From JAZKJD01 sp040384585 (GTDB lineage Bacteria > Pseudomonadota > Gammaproteobacteria > Diplorickettsiales > Diplorickettsiaceae), in contig JAZKJD010000014.1 of assembly GCA_040384585.1 (NCBI GenBank), positions 1 to 39,444 on the forward strand: a stretch of 39,444 nt of DNA. Direction: 5' to 3'. Each line of letters begins with the position of its first letter. Positions within the stretch are counted from its first letter, which is position 1. Below, in pieces: positions 23,508 to 31,688 of this stretch. A program made the position numbers and the translations under genes. The notes below the pieces were generated by a model. It searched no databases. It was given only the letters and a program-made list of their open reading frames with translations, and had not been told where the DNA came from.

Positions 23508-24755
23508 ATGGGCAGGTAAATCAAATAATTGTACAGCGGATGCCAAAATTTCTTTTTGATTTAACTTGGCCGCCTTTCGTAAGGCAACACTAGGCACATG
23601 AACTAATTTATTCGTTAATCCAACCGCTAAGCGCTGCATAACCTCTTCTTGAGAAAAACCTTTCTCTAATAAAGCTAAGGCTTTTTTTAATTCTTCGTCA
23701 CGCCAACGTTCCGCTTGTTGTCGATACGCATGAATAATCGGCACAGCCTCCTTTATTTTTAATAAATCCAGATAATCTTGCACTTTATTCTCTATCAACG
23801 CTTCGGCTTTTACCGCGGCTTCTTTACGATAAGCCTGATTTTTTTGAATCCGTATTTGCAAATCCTCTAATGTATAAAGATAGACGTCTTCTAACTGATT
23901 GACTTCTGCTTCAAGATCACGCGGCATTCCCAAATCTGCCATAAACAAAGGACGACGACGACGTTTTTTTAACGCACTTTCTAACATCCCTTTACCCACA
24001 ATTGGCAGTGGGCTAGCCGTTGCGCTAATAAGCAAATCAACCTCCGGTAAATAGTCAGGAATTTCCTCTAAACGAATTGCCTTACCACCGATGGCTAAGG
24101 CTAACTTCTTGGCATTTTTCCACGTACGATTCGCGATCCAAAAATGTTGAATCCCTTGGGATAACAAATGTTTAGCAACCAAGGCAATCGTTTCGCCTGC
24201 GCCCACTAACAACACGCGAGAATCGTTTAAATGAGCAAAGATATGTTTTGCCGACGCCACTAATGCGAAGGCTAAGGAAACAGGATGGGCAGTAATCGCT
24301 GTTTGATGGCGCACTTGTTTTGTCACATTAAATATATACTGAAATAAACGTTTAAATTGAACACCGGCAATACCAAGCGAATCTGCAAAAGAAACGGCAG
24401 TTTTTAACTGGCCGACAATTTGTGACTCTCCCAAGATCATGGAATCTAAACCGCTAGCCACCCGCAGAATATGACGTAAGGCATTCTCTTGCTGATAAAC
24501 ATACCAATGATTCTCTAAACACGCTTCTGGCAATTGCTTAATACGATACAAGTAATTCATCGTATTTTTCACTTTCCCATTAATGCAATAGAACTCTGTG
24601 CGATTACAGGTTGAAAGAATCATGGCTTCTTCAGCCTGTGTTTCTTTTAACAAGCCATGCAAAGAAACGGCGAGATAATCCGGCGAAAAAGCAAGCTGCT
24701 CACGAAGCGCTAAAGGCGCTGTTTTATGATTAATGCCACAAGCGACGAGATTCAT
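23490..24755 (-). CDS. hemA: Glutamyl-tRNA reductase
   Basis: HemA reduces glutamyl-tRNA to glutamate-1-semialdehyde with NADPH, the first committed step of the C5 tetrapyrrole pathway. The nucleophile is C50 in LSTCNRTEF, GINHKTAP lies at 8-15, and the NADPH fold carries VLLVGAGETIALVAKHL. The start at 24755 gives MNLVACGINHKTAP, matching the family; an upstream in-frame ATG at 24803 adds 16 unrelated residues. Length is 421 aa. It follows accC on the same strand. prfA, its usual downstream partner, is displaced by the mla block. The 3' end overlaps the convergent lipoprotein gene. Confidence 0.96.
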   Translation of the reverse strand: MNLVACGINHKTAPLALREQLAFSPDYLAVSLHGLLKETQAEEAMILSTCNRTEFYCINGKVKNTMNYLYRIKQLPEACLENHWYVYQQENALRHILRVASGLDSMILGESQIVGQLKTAVSFADSLGIAGVQFKRLFQYIFNVTKQVRHQTAITAHPVSLAFALVASAKHIFAHLNDSRVLLVGAGETIALVAKHLLSQGIQHFWIANRTWKNAKKLALAIGGKAIRLEEIPDYLPEVDLLISATASPLPIVGKGMLESALKKRRRRPLFMADLGMPRDLEAEVNQLEDVYLYTLEDLQIRIQKNQAYRKEAAVKAEALIENKVQDYLDLLKIKEAVPIIHAYRQQAERWRDEELKKALALLEKGFSQEEVMQRLAVGLTNKLVHVPSVALRKAAKLNQKEILASAVQLFDLPAHLSSIL

Positions 24756-24768
24756 AAAATTAATAGCG

Positions 24769-24787
24769 CCCTCTATTGGATAGAGGG
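24769..24787 (-). promoter_or_regulatory. Hairpin between accC and hemA
   Basis: CCCTCTAT and ATAGAGGG form an 8-bp stem with a three-base loop, 13 bases upstream of the hemA ATG. No U-run follows, so it is not an intrinsic terminator. It may affect hemA translation or set an mRNA end. Its role is unknown. Confidence 0.4.
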
Positions 24788-24807
24788 TCCTAAAGCCAGC
24801 CATAACA

Positions 24808-26148
24808 TTACAAGGCTAAACGCTGTTCAAGATAGTGTATATGCGTACCCCCTTTTATAAAATTAGCATCACGCACTAAGGCTTGATGCATAGGGATATT
24901 GGTTTTAATGCCGTCAATAACAATCTCATCTAAGGCATTACGAAGTCGTGCTAATGCAATTTCCCGTGTTTCACCATAGGCGATGAGTTTTCCAATCAGC
25001 GAATCGTAATCAGGAGGGACAGGGTAACCGGTATAAATAGCGGTATCCACACGAATACCGGGTCCACCCGGCGGATGATACAGTGTAATCGTCCCAGGAG
25101 AGGGTAAAAATGTCCTGGGATCTTCCGCGTTAATACGACATTCGATTGCATGCCCACGAAAAGCTACCTGATGTTGTTTATAACCCAATTTCTCACCTGA
25201 CGCGATCCGTAACTGTTCTCTAAGCAAATCAAATCCTGTAATCTCCTCAGTAATAGGGTGCTCTACTTGAATACGCGTATTCATCTCAATGAAATAAAAA
25301 TGGCCGTCTTCGTAGAGAAATTCAAAGGTGCCCGCACCCCGATATTTCATATCGCGACACGCTTTAACACACAATTCACCAATTTGATTGCGTTGTTTTT
25401 CAGTCACCCCCACTGCAGGCGCCTCTTCAATGACTTTCTGATGTCGCCGTTGCATAGAACAATCCCGCTCACCTAAATGGATAGCATTCCCTTGTCCGTC
25501 CCCTAATATTTGAATTTCGATATGACGTGGCGTTGCCAGGAATTTTTCTAGATAAACACTGGCATTCTTAAAATTGGCTAAGGCTTCAGAACGGGTTAAC
25601 GAAATGGCATTTAATAAAGCCGCTTCACTGTGTACAACGCGGATACCACGCCCACCCCCACCGCCTGCGGCTTTAATAAGAACCGGGTAACCAATTTTCT
25701 GGGCAATTTTTAGATTTGTTTTGTCATTATTATCTAACTCGCCTTCCGAACCCGGCACGCAAGGTATCTTGGCTTTTTTCATGGCCGCAATCGCCGAAAC
25801 CTTATCTCCCATCATTCTAATGGTACTCGGCGCGGGACCAATAAAAACAAAACCGCTCTGTTCTACACGTTCAGCAAAATCTGCATTTTCTGACAGAAAA
25901 CCATAACCCGGATGGATGCCCATCGCATCGGTAATCTCAGCAGCAGAAATAATAGCCGGTATATTTAAATAACTTGCTGTCGCCGCCGCCGGGCCAATAC
26001 AAACCGTTTCGTCGGCAAGTTTGACATGTTTCAAATTCGCATCAACAGTAGAATGTACTGCCACGGTTTGTATGCCTAATTCTTTACAAGCACGCAATAT
26101 ACGCAAAGCAATTTCACCACGATTCGCAATAACGACTTTATTTAGCAT
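24808..26148 (-). CDS. accC: Biotin carboxylase subunit of acetyl-CoA carboxylase
   Basis: AccC carboxylates biotin on BCCP using ATP and bicarbonate, the first half-reaction of malonyl-CoA synthesis for fatty acids. The N-terminal KVVIANRGEIALRILRAC, the ATP-grasp glycine loop KAAGGGGGRGIR, HLGERDCSMQRRHQKVIEEA and FIEMNTRIQVEHPITE are all present. Length is 446 aa, as in E. coli (449). It lies 24 bases downstream of accB on the same strand, the classic accBC operon. Confidence 0.98.
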   Translation of the reverse strand: MLNKVVIANRGEIALRILRACKELGIQTVAVHSTVDANLKHVKLADETVCIGPAAATASYLNIPAIISAAEITDAMGIHPGYGFLSENADFAERVEQSGFVFIGPAPSTIRMMGDKVSAIAAMKKAKIPCVPGSEGELDNNDKTNLKIAQKIGYPVLIKAAGGGGGRGIRVVHSEAALLNAISLTRSEALANFKNASVYLEKFLATPRHIEIQILGDGQGNAIHLGERDCSMQRRHQKVIEEAPAVGVTEKQRNQIGELCVKACRDMKYRGAGTFEFLYEDGHFYFIEMNTRIQVEHPITEEITGFDLLREQLRIASGEKLGYKQHQVAFRGHAIECRINAEDPRTFLPSPGTITLYHPPGGPGIRVDTAIYTGYPVPPDYDSLIGKLIAYGETREIALARLRNALDEIVIDGIKTNIPMHQALVRDANFIKGGTHIHYLEQRLAL

Positions 26149-26172
26149 TATTTTTACCTATTGGCACAACCC

Positions 26173-26604
26173 TTACGCGATGACAAATAAAGGCTGATTA
26201 AATTCAACCGGTGTTCCATTTTCTACTAACCTGGCTTTAATAACGCCGGCTTTGTCTGACTCAATTTGATTCATCATCTTCATTGCCTCGACAATACAAA
26301 GCACATCACCTACCTTAACGGTTTGTCCTATCTCCACAAAAGGGGCCGCATTAGGGCTAGGCGCTAAATAAACCGTCCCTACCATTGGCGAACAAACCTG
26401 ATGGCCTAATACAGATTCTTTTTGTGCTAAGGCAACTGACGGTGACGTACTAGAGGTCGACGTGGGTAGTGAATTGTGTGAAACGGAGAGTGGTGTCAAT
26501 TCTCGTTTAATGCGTATCGTCTGATCACCTTCACTAAATTCAATTTCACTTAAGTTATTTTTATTAAGCAGTATAATAAGTTGATTAATTTTATCCGAAT
26601 CCAT
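26173..26604 (-). CDS. accB: Biotin carboxyl carrier protein of acetyl-CoA carboxylase
   Basis: AccB carries biotin between the carboxylase and transferase of acetyl-CoA carboxylase. The biotinylated lysine is K109 in EAMKMMN, within the C-terminal lipoyl-like domain (about 68-143). A Ser/Thr-rich linker at about 40-60 joins it to an N-terminal dimerising segment. The ATG at 26604 (MDSDKINQL) is preferred over a GTG nine codons earlier, as it matches the family start; length is then 143 aa. It is the first gene of accBC, divergent from recG. Confidence 0.96.
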   Translation of the reverse strand: MDSDKINQLIILLNKNNLSEIEFSEGDQTIRIKRELTPLSVSHNSLPTSTSSTSPSVALAQKESVLGHQVCSPMVGTVYLAPSPNAAPFVEIGQTVKVGDVLCIVEAMKMMNQIESDKAGVIKARLVENGTPVEFNQPLFVIA

Positions 26605-26716
26605 ATAAAACGGGCCTCTTTTTTCAATCACGTGTTAGCGGCTTATTGGAGCATATCCTACTTTACTTTACTAGGCCTAGTCTTCACCGCTAAATCCTTT
26701 TACAACAGGATTGTCA

Positions 26717-28855
26717 ATGATGCTTAAAAATGATCAGAAATCAATGAACGATTTAGTCCAAATAACGTGTCAAACGCTGCAGGGGGTTGGCCCTAAAATA
26801 GCCAATCACTTGGCTAAATGTGGAATTCACACACTACAAGATTTATTGTTTCATCTTCCACATCGATATGAAAATCGATCACAGATTATTCAGATTAAGC
26901 AAGCCAAACCTGGGAATCAGGTATTGCTCAAAGGCACACTCCAAGCCAATACACGCGCTACACCACGAAAAGGCTTCTCTTGTCGCTTACAAGACGAGAC
27001 CGGCAGTCTGGCACTACGGTTCTTCCATTTAACACGTCAACAGGCCAAAGAGCTTAAAATAGGCGCTACCTTGCTTTGTTTCGGTGAAGTGCGTACCGCT
27101 TTTAGAAAACCGTTTGAACGAGAGATGATTCATCCAGACTATCAATTTCTCAAACCCGATAAAGAACTCATCCTACCCACTTATCTCACCGCTATTTACC
27201 CCAGTACACAAGGCTTATCACAACGAACCTTGCATAAACTCATACAACAACTATTGACATGCTTAGCGAGCCCTACAAATTACCCATTAAACGCAACATC
27301 CTCCTCCTTTCCTGATTATTTACCCGAGATACTCTTAAAAACAATGCAGCTTCCTGATCTACTGAGCGCTCTTCATTATCTTCATCGGCCTCCCCTTGAC
27401 GCACCACTACAGGAGTTAGCCTCAGGAAAACATAAAACGCAGCAACGTCTGATTTTAGAAGAATTACTGGCTCATTTCCTCAGCCTAAGACACCTAAAAA
27501 AAAATCGACAACAGGAAACGGCTCCCCCGTTACTACCACAAAATCAATTAGCTAAACGTTTTCTTACTGCCTTACCCTTTCAATTAACTGCCGCTCAACA
27601 GCGCGTTATCCAAGAAATTAGTAGCGATATCGAAAAGCCTTATCCTATGCAACGTTTATTGCAAGGGGATGTCGGTTCGGGAAAAACTGTGGTTGCTGCT
27701 TTTGCAGCAATTCAAGCAATAGAAAATCACTATCAAGTTGCGTTAATGGCCCCTACTGAGCTTTTAAGTGAGCAACACTATCAACATTTTTATCGTTGGC
27801 TAACACCCTTGGGTTGCCATGTCGTTTCTTTACGATCAAAGCTGAAAGCAAAACCAAAACGACAAATTTTTTCAGAAATAGAAAGTGGAAAAGCACAAAT
27901 CATTATCGGAACGCATGCCATTTTTCAAGAAAAAGTAAAATTTCAAAAACTCGGTTTGATCATCGTTGATGAACAACATCGATTTGGTGTACAACAACGT
28001 CTAGCACTTTGGGAAAAAGGGCAGCAAAAATCCTTGCAAGCGCATCAATTGTTTATGACCGCCACACCTATTCCACGTACCTTAGCCATGACAAGCTTAA
28101 CAGACCTTGATATTTCTTTTCTTGATGCACTTCCTCCAGGCCGATTACCGGTGCAAACCATTGTACTGTCGGCTAAGCATCGTACGAAAGTGATAGCTCG
28201 CGTTGCCAATAGCTGTACTCAGAAAAAACAAGCCTATTGGGTATGTCCACTGATAGAGGAATCCGATATAGTCCACTACGAGGCTGCTAAAATCACCTTG
28301 AAAAAATTACAATCCTATTTACCGAATTTACGTTTAGGCTTAATCCACGGCCGGCTTGCTTCAGAAGAAAAAGAAAGCATCATGCGCAAATTTCAAGAAG
28401 GAAACATCGACTTACTCGTCGCCACTTCCGTTATCGAAGTAGGTGTTGATGTCGCTAATGCCAATTTAATGATTATAGAAAATGCCGAACGCTTAGGTCT
28501 GGCCCAGCTACATCAACTTCGAGGACGAGTGGGTAGGAGCAAACAACAAAGTTATTGTGTATTACTTTATGAAAATCTATCACGCCTTGCAAAACAACGT
28601 TTACACATTATGCGAGAAAGTAACGACGGTTTTATCATTGCGCAACGCGATTTGGAACTACGAGGACCCGGCGAGATCTGGGGCCTTAGACAAACAGGAT
28701 GGCAACCATTACGCATTGCCGACCTCAGTCGTGATCATTATTTACTTCCCCAAGTACAGCATCTTTCTGATAGAATCGTAAAGGACTATCCCTACATAGT
28801 AGAACCCCTTATCCAACGTTGGATAAAAAACAAGGAAGATTGTAGTAGAGTATAA
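26717..28855 (+). CDS. recG: ATP-dependent DNA helicase RecG
   Basis: RecG reverses stalled replication forks and branch-migrates recombination intermediates. The N-terminal wedge/OB domain begins with LQGVGPKIANHLAKCGI and HLPHRYENR. Helicase motifs are Walker A GDVGSGKTV, MAPTELLSEQHY, the DEQH box in VDEQHRFGVQQR, MTATPIPRTLA and VGVDVANANLMIIENAERLG followed by QLRGRVGR. The ATG at 26717 is chosen over a TTG two codons earlier; length is then 712 aa. It is divergent from accB. Confidence 0.97.
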   Translation: MMLKNDQKSMNDLVQITCQTLQGVGPKIANHLAKCGIHTLQDLLFHLPHRYENRSQIIQIKQAKPGNQVLLKGTLQANTRATPRKGFSCRLQDETGSLALRFFHLTRQQAKELKIGATLLCFGEVRTAFRKPFEREMIHPDYQFLKPDKELILPTYLTAIYPSTQGLSQRTLHKLIQQLLTCLASPTNYPLNATSSSFPDYLPEILLKTMQLPDLLSALHYLHRPPLDAPLQELASGKHKTQQRLILEELLAHFLSLRHLKKNRQQETAPPLLPQNQLAKRFLTALPFQLTAAQQRVIQEISSDIEKPYPMQRLLQGDVGSGKTVVAAFAAIQAIENHYQVALMAPTELLSEQHYQHFYRWLTPLGCHVVSLRSKLKAKPKRQIFSEIESGKAQIIIGTHAIFQEKVKFQKLGLIIVDEQHRFGVQQRLALWEKGQQKSLQAHQLFMTATPIPRTLAMTSLTDLDISFLDALPPGRLPVQTIVLSAKHRTKVIARVANSCTQKKQAYWVCPLIEESDIVHYEAAKITLKKLQSYLPNLRLGLIHGRLASEEKESIMRKFQEGNIDLLVATSVIEVGVDVANANLMIIENAERLGLAQLHQLRGRVGRSKQQSYCVLLYENLSRLAKQRLHIMRESNDGFIIAQRDLELRGPGEIWGLRQTGWQPLRIADLSRDHYLLPQVQHLSDRIVKDYPYIVEPLIQRWIKNKEDCSRV

Positions 28856-28872
28856 AACGAAATAAGCTATAT

Positions 28873-28902
28873 TTAATAATTTCCAGTTAAACTAACTATA
28901 AT
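28873..28902 (+). promoter_or_regulatory. Probable promoter of the 28933-31542 gene pair
   Basis: A consensus -10 hexamer, TATAAT, lies at 28897-28902 with a weak -35 (TTAATA) 18 bases upstream. Two TTAA tetramers occur but are 10 bases apart, not the 7 of a PmrA-like box. A Shine-Dalgarno sequence, GGAGG, and the ATG at 28933 follow. Confidence 0.5.
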
Positions 28903-28932
28903 GCTTCTCGAACGATCGACTAGGAGGTTACT

Positions 28933-30054
28933 ATGGCAGAGAATTCTATTCCCGAAAAAGCTTCATTTTCAAATGAATCAATAAAATCGGTATTATTTTC
29001 GACTATCTTTATCTTTCAATCCAATCTAGGAAATATTAGAAGATTTTTTGAACAGAAACTTAAATTCATTTTCTTCCCATTGGCAGCCCTCACTGAGGTT
29101 ATCACCACTTTTTTAGCGCTATGGAGGCTTATCAAGACAGATAATAAAAATTTAGGCAAGACCTTTGATTTCGTTCTTTCTTTTCTGACTACAAGTTTAG
29201 TGTTAACAGCTGTTATTGGAGGACTTGCTTTATGGCTTAATCCCATAATGGTAAGTAGCCTATTCATCGGCGCTATCGGCCTTGGCGTTATCTACCTTAT
29301 CGGACAATTTTTTCATCATGCTTATCGTTGGCTGAGTACACCTTCAATAGATAAGGAAAAAAGAGCGTTTTTTCGAGAAAAAACGCTTAAGTACCTGCAA
29401 GGTTCTCTTGTTGGATTGGCAGTCATCGCAGGTATCGTCATCACCATGCTACTACCGATGGCGGCTCCCATCGTATTAGCCGTTGGAATCTCAGTCGCTG
29501 TAGTCCTCTTCATCGATAGAATTTATAAAATCTGCCAGTATTGTAGTGCTACTCATTCCACCGAGAATAAGGAGGATAATAATTATTCACTAGATGAAAC
29601 AAGCATTGAAAATCAGTCATCTATTTATCATTATTACGGGATTAATAATCGTACTGCAAAATTAACCGGAAATTTGGAAACTGATAAAATATATCTTGTA
29701 AAGGAAATTAAGGAGAAAATAAATTCACTAAGGCAAGAAATCAAAGATGCCGAAAGAACGTGGATGGAGTTTTTCTTCCCGCAAAAAGATAAACGTATAA
29801 ATAAAATTATCTTTCTGAGTACCCTGGGCGGGATCGCCCAATCATACACTGATGAAAAAGAGGCTGCGAAAGATAGATTCGAATATTTTAAAAAACAATA
29901 TACCGATAATCCTAGGAATACCTTCCAGTCCCCTAGAAGAGAAACGAGTGATGTTAAAGATATGTTTAACGCCACTATCTCTTTTTTTACCCCTGCAGAG
30001 GAAAAAACAGACGGCCAATCAAAAGAGAAAACACCGCTGCCAACTAAATCTTAA
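28933..30054 (+). CDS. Membrane/coiled-coil protein, paralogue A; candidate effector
   Basis: Not recognised. A hydrophilic head of about 40 residues is followed by hydrophobic segments at about 46-66, 80-103, 107-128 and 154-195. A cytosolic, charged tail with a helical stretch (EIKEKINSLRQEIKDAERTW) comes next, and the C-terminus is Lys/Pro/Thr-rich. It lacks a cleaved signal peptide. The next gene is a clear paralogue, sharing the DN-x-NLG segment before the second helix pair, the EIxEKINSL helix and a tail motif FQSxRxETxDVKD. TAGGAGG precedes the ATG. Tandem multi-TM plus coiled-coil proteins without homologues are common among vacuole-membrane effectors of intracellular bacteria; that role is inferred. 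Confidence 0.65.
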   Translation: MAENSIPEKASFSNESIKSVLFSTIFIFQSNLGNIRRFFEQKLKFIFFPLAALTEVITTFLALWRLIKTDNKNLGKTFDFVLSFLTTSLVLTAVIGGLALWLNPIMVSSLFIGAIGLGVIYLIGQFFHHAYRWLSTPSIDKEKRAFFREKTLKYLQGSLVGLAVIAGIVITMLLPMAAPIVLAVGISVAVVLFIDRIYKICQYCSATHSTENKEDNNYSLDETSIENQSSIYHYYGINNRTAKLTGNLETDKIYLVKEIKEKINSLRQEIKDAERTWMEFFFPQKDKRINKIIFLSTLGGIAQSYTDEKEAAKDRFEYFKKQYTDNPRNTFQSPRRETSDVKDMFNATISFFTPAEEKTDGQSKEKTPLPTKS

Positions 30055-30087
30055 ATAGCCTAAAACAAACAATATAAGCTATAAGGT

Positions 30088-31542
30088 ATGAAAAATACTA
30101 CTCCTTATTTAGAAGACTCCTCATCCGCCGATGAGATAGCGGAAACTTTATTTTCCACTACAGATACGGCGGTTAACACAGCGCTGGGAAACAGTACAAC
30201 TGTAGCTAAACATATCCTAAAATCATTTTTTTCCCCTATTATCGTTTTATTCGATATTGTGTCCACCCTCATCACGCTAATACAATTTCTAAAATCGGAT
30301 AACATAAACTTAGGGAACATCGCTACACTAGCTATTTCAGTCATAACGACTACGTTATCCGTCATTGCTTTAGTCTGCTTTTTCGCAAGTGTTGCTCCAG
30401 TGATAGTGGGTGGATTGTTAGCCGTATCGGTTGCTGTAGGATTTTTTCGCGATGCCGGTCTGCTACTTTACAACGTTTACCAATGGCGAAACACGTCTTG
30501 GGACACAAAAAATGCTTATCTTAAAACTACCTACCAGGCTAATACCACAAAATATGGCATTGCCGCCGCCGTAGGTTTTACATTACTTCTTGGCGCTGTA
30601 CTTAGCTTAATATTTTTTTCTATAACTGCTATTTCGATAATATCGGGAGTGTTAGGTGCAATCGCTGTGGTAGGCTTTCTCGGTTATCACGTATATAAAA
30701 ATATAAAAACTTCATCAACACCTAATGCTATCATTGCTAGAGATTCTTCAGCTGAATCTAAAGAAGACGAAACTGAATCTGCTACACTATCCGATAATTT
30801 AATCGTTAGGCCTGATTTGCAGAAAGAAAAAGAATCCGCATGGGTTTCTAAGTACCATGTTCAAAAACATCGTGATAATCAGCTGACTGAAAATTTGGAT
30901 AACAATCGGAAATTTCTTTTAAAGGAAATAGTAGAAAAAATAAATTCATTGGAGAACGAAATAGAAAAAGACAAAGGAAAATTTTTTGAAGATATATTGC
31001 AACAAGAAGAAAAACGCTTGCAAAAAATTGAATTTCTGATGGAATCAACCATTTTTATGTTACCGCTAGATAACAGGGAAGCCGAAAATACTCTATGCGC
31101 GGCGATGGATAAAATCCCTATCCCTGCACCAAGGCAACAAAAACTATTAACCCAATATCTTTTACTCAATAAAAAAATTACTATAAAGAACCCAACGCTT
31201 GTTTGGAGAACTCATAAAGATTTTTCAATATTCGAAAAATTACTTGAAAAAAATCCAAATAGTAGGTTTCAGTCTGCACGCAAAGAGACTGGTGATGTCA
31301 AAGATATTTACGAAGCCATCAAACATCATTTTACTATAGAGGAGTTTATACAGCTAAAAAATGATCGTGAAAAAATTCAAGCAGAAAAGGAAAAAAGCTT
31401 AAGCGAATACAGCGAAAGTATGGATAAATTAGAGAATAAACTCAAAACATATAATAAAGACAGGAAGCTAAGCAATTCATTTAAACACTACAACTACTCA
31501 GAAAAATTTCGGGAAGAACCACTAAACGGCAGGCACGAGTGA
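30088..31542 (+). CDS. Membrane/coiled-coil protein, paralogue B; candidate effector
   Basis: Paralogue of the preceding gene, 33 bases downstream and probably co-transcribed (AAGG before ATG). Two hairpin-like hydrophobic pairs lie at about 43-67 and 73-118, and 155-206. A charged tail follows, containing EIVEKINSLENEIEKDKGKF, the shared motif FQSARKETGDVKDIYEA (about 392-408) and a long terminal coiled coil rich in Lys and Glu (about 417-465). It is about 110 residues longer than paralogue A because of an insertion before the shared motif and this extra coiled coil. The last few codons and the stop lie in a copy of the dispersed repeat (31527-31675), so its C-terminus has been remodelled. 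Function unknown. Confidence 0.65.
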   Translation: MKNTTPYLEDSSSADEIAETLFSTTDTAVNTALGNSTTVAKHILKSFFSPIIVLFDIVSTLITLIQFLKSDNINLGNIATLAISVITTTLSVIALVCFFASVAPVIVGGLLAVSVAVGFFRDAGLLLYNVYQWRNTSWDTKNAYLKTTYQANTTKYGIAAAVGFTLLLGAVLSLIFFSITAISIISGVLGAIAVVGFLGYHVYKNIKTSSTPNAIIARDSSAESKEDETESATLSDNLIVRPDLQKEKESAWVSKYHVQKHRDNQLTENLDNNRKFLLKEIVEKINSLENEIEKDKGKFFEDILQQEEKRLQKIEFLMESTIFMLPLDNREAENTLCAAMDKIPIPAPRQQKLLTQYLLLNKKITIKNPTLVWRTHKDFSIFEKLLEKNPNSRFQSARKETGDVKDIYEAIKHHFTIEEFIQLKNDREKIQAEKEKSLSEYSESMDKLENKLKTYNKDRKLSNSFKHYNYSEKFREEPLNGRHE

Positions 31543-31675
31543 CAACGGAATACGCTTCTTTTTGTGGGGGAAGCCAGCAAAAAAAGCGTATCCGGTGGCA
31601 AGACCCGAGCCACCCTGCCTTTTCTATCAACACTTTTTGAAAATGCAAAAACCCTTGTTTTTTTGTACTGTACAG
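31527..31675. repeat. Dispersed repeat, copy 2
   Basis: The body, with CGCTTCTTTTTGTGG and CCAG-CAAAAAAAGCG, aligns with copy 1 at 1826-1920 at roughly three of four positions. The right end, TTTTTGTACTGTACAG (31660-31675), is a degenerate form of the TTTTTGTAGCGTGCA terminus. The matching left terminus is not clear. It overlaps the 3' end of the 30088 gene. Confidence 0.6.
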
Positions 31676-31688
31676 ATAACCACACACC

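Noticed and set aside
24756..24803. Longer hemA start at 24803
   Set aside because: It would add 16 residues absent from HemA proteins and include the accC-hemA hairpin; the ATG at 24755 matches the family.
28873..28890. Two TTAA tetramers upstream of the tandem paralogue pair as a PmrA-like box
   Set aside because: The gap is 10 bases, not 7, so they would not lie on the same face of the helix like the other sites.
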